Counted from the stretch's first letter, positions 13,246-25,511 are shown. The stretch is 64,000 bases of DNA from Pristionchus mayeri (GCA_036245805.1 BTRK01000002.1:30544161-30608160); one strand, 5' to 3'. The notes: generated from the letters alone by a model not told the origin. Numbers and translations: made by a program.

Positions 13246-14116
13246 CTACCATGACTTACAAATCGATTTTTCCATGAACCTGGCCTGAATCGAAGCGCTA
13301 GCTTAATGTCCGGGCAGTGGTCACTGTTCTCAGATCCGGACTCTTAATCCTTAGTTTCTGCCATTTATTATTTACATTTCGAAGATATGAACCGAATGAT
13401 ATTTAACTGTAAATATCTTTTACGTGCAGAAATACAATCGGCAAAAACCCCGAACAACAAATCACTCTCATTTTACTACAAGAAAAATATAATTAAGCAC
13501 GTGTACACTGCTCATTTTCCATTCATTTCTACTCTTCTCCTCCTCGCTCTCCGGTCGCCTCCCTCGATGGAGGTTCGTTTTGTATCTATATTCTTTCTTT
13601 TTTGAACCACGTTCGCTCCAGATTTCGACCGTGGAGACCCAATCGATCGATGGTAGATCAGGGAAAGAATTGAATCTCTTCAATTGGCTGCTCTTGCCTC
13701 TTCTATCCCTGTGTAGCAGACGTCGCAAGAATGATACCTGTGTTCGTTTTCATCTGCCAAAGTTTATTGAAATAATTACAGCAAATGTTTAACAACTTTA
13801 CATATTTTTATCTCGATTGTTCTCTTTCTATCAGAATCTCGAAAATGTATCTTGCATTTGTGTTTGCACTTCAAAACTTTTAAGGATTCAAACTGCGCGG
13901 CTCCTATCACAGCTCAACCAAAAGCATATCCGAGAAGTCCCAATGACAGTACGCATCTATCGACGGCCTCTGAAATCGTGAGTTAACCGTTTCTAATTTG
14001 TTCACTTGTTCTTACAAAATTTGAATACAATTTCCTTGCCAACTATAATTAATCAAAATTAAATTAATCATCTACACCGACAACTGTTATAGGAGTCTGT
14101 CTGGTCGAGTAGCCCC

Positions 14117-14421
14117 ATGCAGCTGAGTGATCTGCCCCTACTTCCGCTATTGAAGATTTGTGAGCATCTGAGACCGGCAGGAGGAGACCAGACAAATATC
14201 TCCTGTCAGGACCTCTTCAACTTTCGTGTGGTGAGCCTGTTGTTATTTTCACTGTTAGTGTTATTGTTTTCGTGTTATTGTTGTTGTTGTTGTTGTTGTT
14301 GTTTTCGTTTTGAAACTATATTGTGTTTCAGACGTGTCGTGCGTTCGCGTATGCCGTCGACTATTTCATGCAAGTTCCGCTCAACCTGCCGATGTTCTCT
14401 TCAACAAGTGTCATGGACAGT
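14117..14421 (+). CDS. F-box protein, first two exons
   Basis: Exon 1 (14117-14230, 38 codons) starts MQLSDLPLLPLLKICEHLRP. Exon 2 (14332-14421, 30 codons) continues TCRAFAYAVDYF. Both join in phase 0 with good GT-AG borders. The L-x-D-L-P, I-C-x-x-L and F-x-x-T-C-R-x-F spacing fits an F-box, the Skp1-binding domain of SCF ubiquitin ligases. The intron between them has a TTG microsatellite near 14275-14302. After the donor at 14422 the gene meets foldback element FB2 within 30 bp, so later exons, if any, lie more than 2.3 kb away. An open exon-like frame at about 17905-18119 is a candidate continuation. The gene may be broken. Confidence 0.5.
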
Positions 14422-14447
14422 GTAAGTTTAACATATATTTTAATTAA

Positions 14448-16800
14448 GAGGCCGGATCGGTAAGAATCGACCATAATGGTCACCCCCCGGACATGCGGCC
14501 TCCCGGAATGGGAACTGGGCGTCCATGCTTCAACCATGGATACCCCTTGGCCCCATGATACACCACATATAGGCTATTACTCGATTCCGCTTTTCAATTA
14601 GTAATTATAAGGTGCCAAAGTTGAAAAATCGGATTTTCATATTTTTCGAACGCGATAAGATAGACTCAAAATCTCTTTTGCGTTGTATTAGGGGTGACAA
14701 ATAACCAAAAATGAACCACCCTAATCGAATTGGTATTGGTTGGAATCTTGATTTCATGTCCGAATTTTTCAGTTTTTCCAGGCTGAAAATTCAACACGGC
14801 AGGGGGGGGGGAGTATCTCACTATGTCTATAATGTAGCCCGATGAATTCTACATCGACCTATTTAAAAGTGAAAAGAAATGGACGTTTCCGTTTTCTTCA
14901 TATCGAGGTCCGAACATGCCCTGACATTTCAGAATTCTGTGAAATCACTTTTATATCTTTCAAATGAACTGTTAAACGTGCTAATTTGGTGGAGAAGGAA
15001 TCTGCAATAACACTAATTAAGAATTATGCCCTGAGAATATAACTTTCATTCATTCTGGAAAAGTCGATTTTCTCGATTTCGATTTTCTCGAAATTTGAGC
15101 GATCTAAACTCAGTATTTTCAAAAAAACGCGACGACCACTGAGTACATCATAAAGTACGTTTCCATATGAGTAATAAATTCGCAAAATATAGCTTTTTTC
15201 GTAACTGTAGGACTGTCTTTTATTCTGTCCAAAATGCGAAATCGCGGGTGTCGAACAACATTTTTGGACTGAAATTTGAAGAAATCGATGGGTTTCAGTC
15301 AGTTTGAATTATTTTACATTCAGAATTGTGAAAATCTGATTTAAAAATTTAAACAATAAAAAGTTCATCAAAAATGTCTGAACTTCGATTCTTGCTATTT
15401 TTGACCGTCTTCAACTCAAAATTTCACATACTTCAGCCCAGTTATTGACTACCAATCGGTAGTATATAAACTGTTTATTAAAATATTATTTCTAAAAGTC
15501 CCACCAATTCATTCATTTTCATGATAATCCTTCCCAAATCTACGTAAAAACGTTGGCGAGATGAGATGATTCTACACAAATGTTACATGTAAACCCCGCA
15601 GTTAATTACACTTTATCTATTCTTTCCAAAAATAGTTGTGTTAGCTTAAACCGATTCTCTCATGGTGGAAATTTGAGTCGAATCATCTCATCTCGCCAAC
15701 GTTTTTACGTAGATTTGGGAAGGAATATCATGAAAACGAATGAATTGGTGGGGCTTTTTGAAATAATAATTTAATAAACAGTCTCTATACTACCGATTAA
15801 TAGTCAATAACTGGGCTGATGTTTATGAAATGTTGATTTGAAGAAGGTCAAACATGGGAAAAATCGAAGTTCAGTAGACATTTTTGATGAACTTTACAGT
15901 GTTTAATTTTTAAAATCAGATTTTCACAATTCTAAATGCAAAATAATTCAAACTGACTGAAACCCATCGATTTCTTCAAATTTCAGTCCAAAAATGTTGT
16001 TCGACACCCGCGATTTCGCGTTTTGGACAGAATAAAAGACAGTTAGTTCTACAGTTATGAAAAAAGCTATATTTTGCGAATTTATTACTAATATGGAAAC
16101 GTACTTTATGATGTACTCAGTGGTCGTCGCGTTATGTTTGAAAATACTGAGTTTAGGTCGCTCAAATTTCGAGAAAATCGAAATCGAGAAAATCGACTTT
16201 TCCAGAATGAATGAAAGTTATATTCTCACGGCATAATTATTAATTAGTGTTATTGTAGATTCCTTCTCCACCAAATTAACACGTTTAACAGTTCATTTGA
16301 AGGATATAAAAATGATTTCACCTATATCCTAAATGTCAGGGCATGTTCGGACCTCGATATGAAGAAAACGGAAACGTCCATTTCTTTTCACTTTTAAACA
16401 GGTCGATGTAGAATTCATCGGGCTACATTATAGAAAAAGTGAGATACTCCCACCCTGTCATGTTGAATTTTCAGCCTGGAAAACTGAAAAATTCGGACAT
16501 GAAATCAAGATTCCAACCAATACCAATTCGATCAGGGTGGTTCATTTTTGGTTACTTGTCACCCCTAATACAACGCAAAAGAGATTTTGAGTCTATCTCA
16601 TCGCGGTCGAAAAATATGAAAATCCGATTTTTCAACTTTGGCACCTTATAATTACTCATTGAAAAGCGGAATCGAGTAATAGCCTATACGTGGTGTATCA
16701 TGGGGCCAAGGGGTATCCATGGTTGAAGCATGGACGCCCAGTTCCCATTCCGGGAGGCCGCATGTCCGGGGGGTTGGTCGACTCTTACCGATCCGGCCTC
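14448..16800. mobile_element. Foldback element FB2 with TTAA target, 2.35 kb
   Basis: Flanked by TTAA (14444-14447 and 16801-16804), with termini GAGGCCGGATCGGTAAGA and its reverse complement TCTTACCGATCCGGCCTC. Nearly the whole element is two arms facing each other around a loop near 15575-15675; for instance CGCGACGACCACTGAG near 15128 is mirrored by CTCAGTGGTCGTCGCG near 16117. No transposase is encoded. The termini resemble FB1 (GAG-N-CCGGATC), so both belong to one superfamily. It is inserted in an intron of the F-box gene. Confidence 0.8.
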
Positions 16801-16804
16801 TTAA

Positions 16805-17560
16805 GAGACCGGATCGGTAACTCTCGACTATAATCGATACTCCCCCGGACACGGCCCCCCGGAATGAGAACCGGGCAACCTCACTTTGTACATGGACAGC
16901 TCTTGGTCCCATGCTGCGAAAAGTATTGGTGTTTTCTCGGTTCCACTTATCAATGGGCAAATATAAGCTCACAAAGTCGAAAAATCGAGATTTCGTATTT
17001 TCTGAAAGCGACAAGATAGAGTCAAAATCTCTTTTGCGTTGCAGCAGTCATGTTCAAAAAATGAACCATCCCGATCGAATCCCACTCGACCTAGATAGCT
17101 AATGCAAGATCAATAATTTCGATTTTTTAGCAAAATATGACAAATATTGAGAGACCGACGGTTCTCATTATGCTAAAAATGTAGTCCGATAAATTCTGCA
17201 TCGAATCCTCCAAAATTGGGAAAAAATCATTTTCCCCATTTCGGTCTCCCCCTGCCCCGAATGTGCAAGGGTTCTCAAATTGACGGAATTTTTCGCATTA
17301 TTTAAATTCTAGTGAACTTTTTGGAGGCAGTTTGAGCGTTGCTGTTAATTCTAAGACTGGTAAAACTTGAAACTGCAAGCGAAAGCTGGATTTGCATAAT
17401 TCTCAAAATGACGATTTTGGAAAACTCGGCTGGACCCATATTCGAGAGACTAAAAGTCATTATTTTCAATGACATGACAATGAAAACAATGTGCGATGCA
17501 AAGTATACAAGTTCTAGTTTAAGAAACAGAAAATAAGTTTTTCCTACAAAATTTAAAGTT
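16805..17560. mobile_element. Half-length diverged foldback element FB3
   Basis: Begins immediately after the TTAA that closes FB2, with GAGACCGGATCGGTAA. It then follows the FB2 left arm in order with clear divergence: CCCCCGGACA, CGGAATGAGAACCGGGC, then TCTTTTGCGTTGCAG, then AATGAACCATCC, then GTAGTCCGATAAATTCTGCATCGA. I see no mirrored right arm, so it is a single-arm remnant. FB2 evidently used the TTAA at its end as a target. Confidence 0.6.
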
Positions 17561-17904
17561 TGAGTTTTTTTCGACCCAAAATCCTATATTAGCTTTGGTG
17601 ACTTCGAAAAATGTCGTCATATTCAACTAAAACTGCGTTGTTTTATAAGAAGATAACATTGTATCATGAGAAAAGCAAAAACGAGCCAAGAAAATTGACG
17701 TGCGTCACATTTTGGGAAAAAAATTTTTTCGACTTCGATTTTACGTACATTTGCGCAGTGATAACTCAGGATGTTAGTTCTAGTGCCCATTATGTATCTG
17801 CTTAGAATATATTAGAGTAGCACTACTACTGAAATAACATCAATAAGCCCCTCTTGTTATTGTTATTTTCTTGATAACTTCTCGCACATTTCGTCAAAAT
17901 CAAT

Positions 17905-18119
17905 TCAAGACACTTCAAGAGGAGGAGCACGGACGGATTCCCATCGTCTCGAGTGATCTACCGTCAAGAAAGCCCCGCTGTCTGCGTTGTGAGTTCCTAA
18001 CCGGCGCAAGTCAGGTGTTCGGCGGCAGGATGATCTACTTCGATGCTCAACGGAGATCCGTCACGATCGTCCCTACAGTTGACCAGAGAAGCCAAAGAAG
18101 ATCCCATCCCTTGACCTAA
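17905..18119 (+). CDS. Possible 3' exon of the F-box gene
   Basis: An open frame after an acceptor-like TCAAG reads GRIPIVSSDLPSRKPRCLRC, then VFGGRMIYFDAQRRSVTIVP, and ends at a TAA near 18117. Composition and GC content look coding compared with the flanking AT-rich repeats. Phase 0 at the acceptor would suit the F-box exon 2 donor. The product is not recognised and the link is inference. Confidence 0.28.
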
Positions 18120-18239
18120 CGACGCTCTGAGACCGAAGATCCCCGTTCCCTCCACACTGAAGTCACCCTCCTGCAGGACCATTGTGCCTGACGTCAGGAT
18201 AAATATGATAAATATGATAATAGATCGATAGTGCACAAA

Positions 18240-18485
18240 AAAATGAGTGGGAGTCACTCAGAGGTCAATTTTGCGATATATTTCACAGTATCGAAGAAAA
18301 CAGCTCTCAAAGTGAGTGATGCCGATATCCGACCCTACATAGGGAGCTCCAAAATGAATGAAGTGTAAGCAATGAGACTTCGGGGGTCACTCAGGCAGGC
18401 CTCAGAGTTGCCAAAAACCTGTTAGAACTCATTTCACTATTCCCATGCTCAGCTCGATTCTCTCATGAGAGGCGTGCTATGCGTC
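18240..18485 (+). repeat. Dispersed 240-bp repeat S, copy 1
   Basis: About 245 bp beginning AAAATGAGTGGGAGTCACTC and ending CGATTCTCTCATGAGAGGCG. Diverged copies lie in the same orientation at 38924-39180 and 40388-40625, and an inverted partial one near 25512-25570. Common blocks are AAAACAGCTCTCAAAG, CCGATATCCG, GGGAGCTCCAAAATGAA and TCACTCAGGCA. The lack of terminal inverted repeats and of a coding frame leaves its class open (SINE, LTR piece or other). Confidence 0.6.
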
Positions 18486-18665
18486 AATTTGCAGAAGTCT
18501 ATGTTCAATTTCCGCATGGCACTCCACGAGTCGATTAATTCGATATAGAAACGTGTCGAATGGCATTATATCTCAGGAAATGGTAGCTAACCTTCATGAT
18601 ATAGATTTTATAGTGATTTGCAATATCTTTTTTAAAACGCAGTTGTTCTCATATTTAATTTACAG

Positions 18666-21600
18666 AACTCAAAAGCGGGATTAACTGTTGATGAGATCAA
18701 GGAAGAAGAAATACTCGATTACGACATGGCTTGTTGCTTGACATTGAAGATTCTTGAGGATGTTATCAAACTATTACTTCAGATCGAGCCGAAAGATGAG
18801 CCTATTGATGCTCCTCTATCTATACAAATTTTGCGATATCAGGTAAGTCAACTTCGAGTTGACTTAATATTATCTCTTCAGCCATTCGGTTTCAAACTCA
18901 CTGATGACGAGATTAAGATGGAGAATATGCTGAATGACGACATGGTCAGTTCTTCCGCTGAATTATATACTATACTCTAATAAATAAGACATAATTACAT
19001 TAAAAATTACGCTGAGTGCTAATTATCACTATTTACTTCTCCAGAATTGTTAGTAAATGGAAAATTCCCGAACATTCCTGATTGTTTGCTCTCAATTTTC
19101 AAATCGAGCCAAAATATGAGTCAATCGACGAACCACCAAACGACGATCAGGTGAATATTGCTACGTAAAACTTGCTCGAGTCCATTTTCTTTTCTTTTCA
19201 GGATTTTGACATGGACTTAATTAGAGATGAAATGCCTTACCGTGGCGAACCAACACAAAAGGGAGAGGTTTGTTATTTATTATTTTTTTAAATTTAATTA
19301 CAATATTTGTTAACGTAGCAGCATAAATTCTGAATTGTTATACTGTTTACTTGTTCTTTTTTCAGTAATATTTTAATCAAGCACATTTTCAGATCAACGA
19401 TGTTGGATGTCCTGATTCAACGGCAAAAGAGTTGGTCGAGAATAACGAAAACGAGAAAAACAAAGACGATAATTCGGCAAATATTGCGAAGGTTTGTTCT
19501 TTATTCTTTACAGTAGCGCCAATAAGTATTGAAACGATTTGTTATTTTGCTATAACTTTTTCGCTGATCTATTTAGCAATTTGGATGTTGTGGTACTATA
19601 CACCAAATCGATCGAGGAATACGATGCACATATTGCGTCATTACGTGCATCATTACTGATTGCGTAGTGATGACGCATTCGAATTTCACTTTTTCAAGCA
19701 GGCTTTATTCTTACATAGATTTTTTCCTACTCGCCACACTTTCTGTGGTTGGAGTCATGCCCGAGGCCTACCCAGAAAAAAAGTATGAGGTTGCTGCGCG
19801 ACGGTTTGTTTGCTGCAGCCTTGCTGCAAAAAGGGGTCTGAAATTCAGATCTCGGCTTCTAGACCAGCTAGAGACTCATGCAAAGCAACAAAATGATCCT
19901 CATTGCGATCCCAGATGATCCTGTGAATATGGAAACGATATTCCAAAATTTGCCCTCAGGGCATGGAAAAATCACTTTTCCACATGACCACTTTTTGGAG
20001 ATTCATAACTATGTAGGAACTGTATATAAAAATCTGGTTTTTGCTTAATCATATTCACAATGTTGTAGTTATATGATTCCCAACTTTTTAGAGTGTTTGG
20101 ATATCTTTCCTGTCCGCGGCGGTCGTGTTTCGGAGGTGCACCGTGGTCGTTATATGACCCTTCGAAAACATGTTTGAGAGAAAGTTATGGAAAACCTTTG
20201 TTATTTTGTAAACATGTCCAACACGATATGAAGAACTGAATCCCAACTTTTTGAAATGTTTTAATAACTGGGCACAGTTGGAAGGAGGGTGCAGACGAAA
20301 ATAGCGGGTCGGAGACTCGAGAGTGCGTCCGAAAAACGATCGCCGCGGACAGGAAAGATATCCAAACACTCTAAAAAGTTGGGAATCATATAACTACAAC
20401 ATTGTGAACATGATTAACCAAAAACCAGATTTTTATATACAGTTCCTACAAAGTTTTGAATCTCCAAAAAGTGGTCATGTGAAAAAGTGATTTTTCCATG
20501 CCTTGAGGGCAAATTTTGGAATATCGTTTCCATATTCACATGATCATCTGGGATCGAAATGAGGATCATTTTGGTGCTTTGAACGAGTCTCTAGCTGATC
20601 AAGAAGCCAATATCTGAATTTCAGACCCCCTTTTAGCAGCAAATCTGCAGCAAACGTGCGGTCGCGCAGCAACCTCAAATTTTTTTTATGGGTAGACCTC
20701 GGGCATGACTCCAACCACAGAAAGTTTGGCGAGTAGGAAAAAATATATGTAAGAATAAAGCCTGTTTGAAAAAGTGAAATTCGAATGCGTCATCACTACG
20801 CAATCAGTAATGATGCACGTGATGACGCAATATGTGCATCGTATTCCTTGATCGATTTGGTGTATAGTACCACAACATCCAAATTGCTAAATAGATCAGC
20901 TAAAAAGATATAGCAAAATAACAAATCGTTTCATTACTTATTGGCGCTACTGTATATCAGATTGCCAGGAAAGTAATTGTAGATTTTCAAATTTACGATA
21001 TTGATATACCCCGTCCTTTGTTGGCTCCTGATTATCATATTGATTTTTATACTCGTTGAGTGTTTGGACACTCTATCCATCGCACATTGGTTCAAGCCTT
21101 TTAGTTTGGCATTTAGTATACAGGTGGAAGTCAAAAATAGATGCAGAGTTGAACTGATTCCGTTTTGGCCCAGCAATCCATGGAGAGCTATTATAGGGTA
21201 AACATTAAGTCACATGTGAAAAGAACGACATACGGATATCACAATACAACACGTGAATCTGGTCCGCTGCGAAAGGGCCGTCAGAAAATACACTCATTTT
21301 CGAAAATTTCCCAAGCAGAATTTCAACAGATATACGTGTCTTCCCCCCGTGTATCCGTAACAATAGAAGTATCGATCCCATATGTGGTAAAACGGAAAGT
21401 ACTTTCTATTGTTAACATAAAATTATAGTTGTGTTGGCATATAATTATTCGTCCAATACATGTAGCATTCATAATAATGAAATTTGAACATCGAAATTAG
21501 AATAATACACATCTTCCTGTTTCCAGCATTGGCGAAAAGCCCTAACTTGGACTGGGACTGACTGGACTGGGCCAGGGCAGAGTGGGCCTCCTTCACGGAT

Positions 21601-23616
21601 CGGCCAAGACGGTAGTAATGAATTAAAACTGCTCGGAGGTAGAGATGGGAGTCCATCACAAGAATCAATGTAGCAACTAGGAGACTGATTAAATCCTCTC
21701 ACTACTCAACGTCAGAATGATGCAATACATTGTTGACAAAAAGATTGCGCAATCACTGCATTTGACTTTTTCTGACTTTTTTCCGAAGCATTATACGAAC
21801 TTTCCGGACACCCCAATAACTGTGAATTTGATTATGTTGCATCTTGTGGCCTGTATTTCTCTATACTCTCCGGTATTAGCATATAGTTTGCAGTGCAAAA
21901 TCGCCAATTTGACTGTGATCTTCAATGGAGGACCAATCCGGAGATTGGCTGCTCCTGCGGTTAGTTTTACATTGTGATTAGTTAACTTTTTGAGCCTTAT
22001 GTTCTAACCCAATGACAGTAATGTCTTGTTTGAAGCGTGAAGTCAGATATCTTTCCAAGATACACTCAGTTAATACGAATATTTTTCACGTAGCTCTTCA
22101 GTGCATCCTGTGTGAGGTGAGCTTCTGGGGAGGGTCGATTGAACCATGCCTATTTTGAATAACATTTGGTACTTCCGATATTTGATTTTCTTATGCTATT
22201 TATGCAATGATTTTAAATTTTTCAGTATTATTTATTTTATTCAGGTGCATCCCACGACACCACTTGGATATACTGAGCATCTCAGGAGATATCACAAAAC
22301 GACACTGTTGGCGGTTGGTTTGATAATTTTTTATGAGTAACCTATTTATTATCAGAATGGAATATATCTTATGCCGTGAAAATATCGTGGGTGGAACTTT
22401 TAAATTTGAATTCCCGCAATTGCGAATCTCGGCTCCCAGTAAAGCTAGCGAATTTACAATTGGCCAGTGGGGTGTAAAACGGTTTTACACCCTTTACTGG
22501 GAGCCGAGATTCGCAATTGCGGGAATTCAAATTTAAAAGTTCCACCCATGATATTTTCAAGCCATTACTTGTTCGTGTGGATTGAGATACAATTCTGATT
22601 ATGATCAGAGGAAGCACGAAAAGAAGGTTTTGTTTCTTTGTTCTCCACAATATGCATCGCTTTTATTAAACTCCAAGAATCAGACCAGTTCCTCTGATAT
22701 CCCTGACTTTATGAAAATCAGACCAATTCCTCTGACCTCCCTTTTGCCCCCGTGATAACTCGTGATTTCCATCGTCATTAATTTCTTGTTCTATATTAAA
22801 ATGTTTGAAGCTAATGAAATTCGAGGAAATCATCTGGCTTAATTCCGGATCAAATATTCTGAATTGTGCAATTAGTTGGTGAGAATTCCCTCTATTCAAA
22901 CAGTAATTATTGCAGTTATGTCGACCGGTGCCTCGATGTTTCTAAAGCAAGAAACAAATAATGCTCCTAGATAATGAGGTTTATTTTTATTCTCGAGCGT
23001 AGTAAGAAAAACATTATTGCATTAGCTTGCATGAGGATCGAATATTTAATTGAATTGAGGTCTACTTTAGTCACTTTAATTATGTGAACAACATCTTGAA
23101 AATATTTGGAATACTAACGAAATTTGCGTCATTCAATCTAACACCTACTAATCTTACTATTTTGAGCGAGGGAAATTGAAATATTTCTTAACATGTTTTC
23201 AAAATATTCACCATTCCTAAAGATACTCAAGGAAGAACCACGTGAGATGGACATAAAAGAAGAATCTATCGACGACCCTTTCTCGGATGGTGATCAGGTA
23301 ATTATTTACTTGGAATTCTAATACCTATTCAATATTCTTTGAGCAATTCGGTCTTGACTTCATTGAAGACGAGATCAAGGAGGAGGAAATACTAAATAAT
23401 GAGTTGGTTCGTTCTTCTTTTGCATAAATTCAAACGATTAAGTTACGGCCACCTCTGACTATTTATCTCCTTTTTTTATTCAGACTGAACCAATAGAGGA
23501 TTCGCCTTTGTCGATTATTGATCAGGTTTGTTTACAATAAATTATAATTCGAATGTTTCTTTCAGCAATTCGGCCTGCATTTAATGGAAGAATTTTTTTT
23601 TCTGAATGAAGATAAT
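18666..23616 (+). CDS. Zinc-finger locus with repeated I-K-x-E exon modules
   Basis: Many tiny exons with intact frames. Most are phase 0: 18666-18728, 18783-18842, 18882-18944, about 19103-19149, 19202-19267, 19393-19491, 21894-21959, 22245-22313, 23223-23297, 23344-23406, 23484-23525 and 23566-23616. Two exon types alternate. Type A resembles FGLDFIEDEIKEEEIL; type B resembles EPKDEPIDAPLSI. The I/L-K-x-E cores (IKEE, IKME, LKEE) match the SUMO-acceptor consensus. Near 22102-22313 the residues CILC followed twelve residues later by HLRRYH form a C2H2 zinc finger split by an intron, suggesting a nuclear DNA-binding or chromatin protein. The locus is interrupted by FB4, a truncated mariner and a small palindrome. 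It may be one gene, two, or an inactivated array; some borders lack a canonical donor (after 18728) or acceptor (before 19103). Confidence 0.42.
19511..20952. mobile_element. Foldback element FB4 with TA target, 1.44 kb
   Basis: Flanked by TA, with termini CAGTAGCGCC and GGCGCTACTG. Arms face each other around a loop near 20230-20290. For example GCGTCATTACGTGCATCATT near 19633 mirrors AATGATGCACGTGATGACGC near 20809. It shares internal blocks with FB5 at 54002-55350, such as ATGATCCTGTGAATATGGAAACGAT and CTGATTGCGTAGTGATGACGCA, so the two form one family resembling PALTA-type palindromes. It inserted in the intron after the exon ending at 19491. Confidence 0.78.
21563..21816 (-). mobile_element. 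Truncated mariner copy (5' end only)
   Basis: The last 254 bp match the 5' end of the intact mariners at 43191-44432 and 52703-53944: terminal ACTTTCCGGACACCCCAA, the untranslated leader, and about the first 34 transposase codons (MILVMDSHLYLRAVLIHYYR and onward). Homology stops at about 21563 in the AQS region, and unrelated sequence follows. TA flanks the remaining end. It is too short to encode a transposase. Confidence 0.85.
22377..22559. mobile_element. Small palindromic MITE, 183 bp
   Basis: Nearly complete inverted repeat with a short central AATTTACAATTGGCC loop. Arms contain GGGTGGAACTTTTAAATTTG, GAATTCCCGCAATTGCGAA and CGGCTCCCAGTAAAG. The arm block GAATTCCC-CAATT and the GGCTCC/GTGCTCC core are shared with the element at 28254-28491, so the two are related. 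It lies in an intron of the zinc-finger locus. Confidence 0.65.
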
Positions 23617-23639
23617 GTATGCTCTATTTTATTTATGTT

Positions 23640-24860
23640 CTGTGATTTTTTTATTACATTTAATATTCAATGGGTGATGTGATCGAGCATTTATGAACAA
23701 CATATATTTAATATCATGAAGTTGAATCGTTTAGCATAATAGTTTCATTATATGCTTAACTCATCTATGATCTCCCTAAATTCAGTGCGCTGGGCTTGAC
23801 TTCACTCTGCGCAAGTACAGTGACTGAAGTGATCACGATAACTTCTCCGATTCTTAATTGTTCCATTGTTTCACACCTTTTTTCTTGCTTTTAATAGAGA
23901 GAAATTTCATAAATTTTAATTGATATAAATGATACATATTTTATTAAATAGATATGATATAAAATTTTTATATTCCGGTTTCCCCATTTTATCCTTTTCT
24001 CGATGAAATTTGTTTTTTTCCGAAATTTGAAATTTGGTCTAAGTTTGTTTTTTTGTTGTAAATGTTTGTACCAGTAATAAATATCTGCATTACTTTGAGT
24101 TCCAATTATACGGTGACTTCATTAAGCGACTGACCACGAGAGAACGTAAAACGTCCACGGATGGATGTCAAATTCGATAATTCCTTTTACTTTTTTTCTG
24201 AAACGTTGGTACCGAGTACTGATTGACGGCCACAATCATAACTGTCCAGCACTGGCGGCTACCTCGCGACAATCAACAACGGGTCATGGTTTTTTTGGCA
24301 GGTGGTTGGGAAACATCAACCGTGGAAGATAGACCTAAGGTGCCATAACCGTCGTCATATACATCGACACAACTTGTATTTGTCGGCTACCGTAACCCTT
24401 CCTACCGTAATCTGAGTACTGTGTGCACACCACGATGTGATGAATAATACCTAAGACGGATCAGGAAAGCTCGGCCGTCCTACCGTAATCTAGTTACAGT
24501 TACCCAAGTACGTTACCATATCTAGAAATCGTGAACTGGCTTAATTTGTTTATGAAATTTCCATGAACTCCCAAAAGGCGTGTATCCACCGGGCGCTTTC
24601 TTGACTGCGGACTCCACTTCATCGAGGCATTGGTCATAAACATCATCTGTTGTTGCACTTGTCGGAGCATGGACAAGGACTAGGTAGAGCTTCTTCGATG
24701 GAATAGTAAACCTAGCAAGTCTATCGTTAATTTCTCTGAAGTTGGATTCTTTTTGCTAGATTTGATTTGACTAGAAACACAATTCCTCGATGAGCGAAGG
24801 CCCCACTCGAGTGACACCTCTCAATCTTTCCCTCTCACGCACAGTTCCGTATCCCCCCTG
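23640..24860. other. Intergenic stretch, no gene recognised
   Basis: AT-rich to about 24100. Then follow sequences with several CTACCGTAA motifs (24390-24510). I see no coding signal and no clear repeat boundary here. Confidence 0.4.
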
Positions 24861-25288
24861 GCAGTCTCTGGTATGGTTTCCCTAGTAGGATCCTACTCAT
24901 TTCCCTAGTAGGCTCCTACGTAGGATTCTAGTAGGGTGCAGAGTAGGAACCTACTGGGGTGTGCGCACTGAGTAGGATCCCAGTAGGGTGGAGAGTAGGA
25001 TCCTACTAGGGTTTGAGTGGGATTCTACTGGGATGGCAGGCTCTTCCTTTGGCCTTGGATACTGTAAGTCAAATCGTCTTTCGGTGTCTACTGCTGTGTG
25101 GAAACACTGGATATGCATTTTATTTCCAAATTTTCAACAACTGTATTTAAGGAATAGCATAAATTAGGAACAATGGGTAAGCTCACGGAACGAATTACAC
25201 GTAAACGAACAATATACTTAACAATGAGAAAACAATCAAAGAAAATCTAACGAGATAAGAAAAGGGAATATATAGATGTATTCTCACA

Positions 25289-25437
25289 GTGCCTTCTTGG
25301 GCATTCCAGTTGTCGAAGCATCGAAGGCGAGAATCCGTCCGAGTAGTCGTTCGTCTCAGCTCTTGTGGTGGAGTCGTACCCGCTGTAATCAGGCATATCA
25401 ATATTACAATTGCAAACATTGTTGCTACCCTAATCCC
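25289..25437 (-). CDS. Possible first exon of a secreted protein
   Basis: Begins MGIRVATMFAIVILICLITA, a textbook signal peptide, followed by a basic threonine-rich stretch and CFDNWNAQEGT. A GTGAGA donor follows at the end. No convincing next exon is seen downstream on the minus strand. It lies inside the 24866-27439 element and may be a captured exon. Function unknown. Confidence 0.35.
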
Positions 25438-25511
25438 CAAATTATGAAAACACTAATGGATTCAGGGTACGCATTACGTTACATATAAATTGAAAGGAAC
25501 GTGAAAGTAGT

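Larger units (their letters stand above)
10908..13343. mobile_element. Foldback element FB1 with TTAA target, 2.4 kb
   Basis: TTAA at 10904-10907 and again at 13344-13347 flank the inverted termini GAGTCCGGATC and GATCCGGACTC. Inside, a long imperfect palindrome pairs about 10998-11800 with 12120-12770; for example GTGGCGCGCCAGGTGCGGGT near 11060 is mirrored near 12700. The left arm and loop hold three related units of roughly 310 bp, beginning near 11240, 11530 and 11841, each with a TTCCCGGAAAGA start. The right flank (12780-13300) is unique sequence with its own tandem repeat. The short arm ORFs are mirror images, not genes. This resembles PALTTAA-type palindromic elements of Caenorhabditis. 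Confidence 0.72.

Noticed and set aside
23566..24100. Possible 3' end or polyadenylation site of the zinc-finger locus
   Set aside because: The region is so AT-rich that AATAAA-like strings are expected by chance; no site can be chosen.
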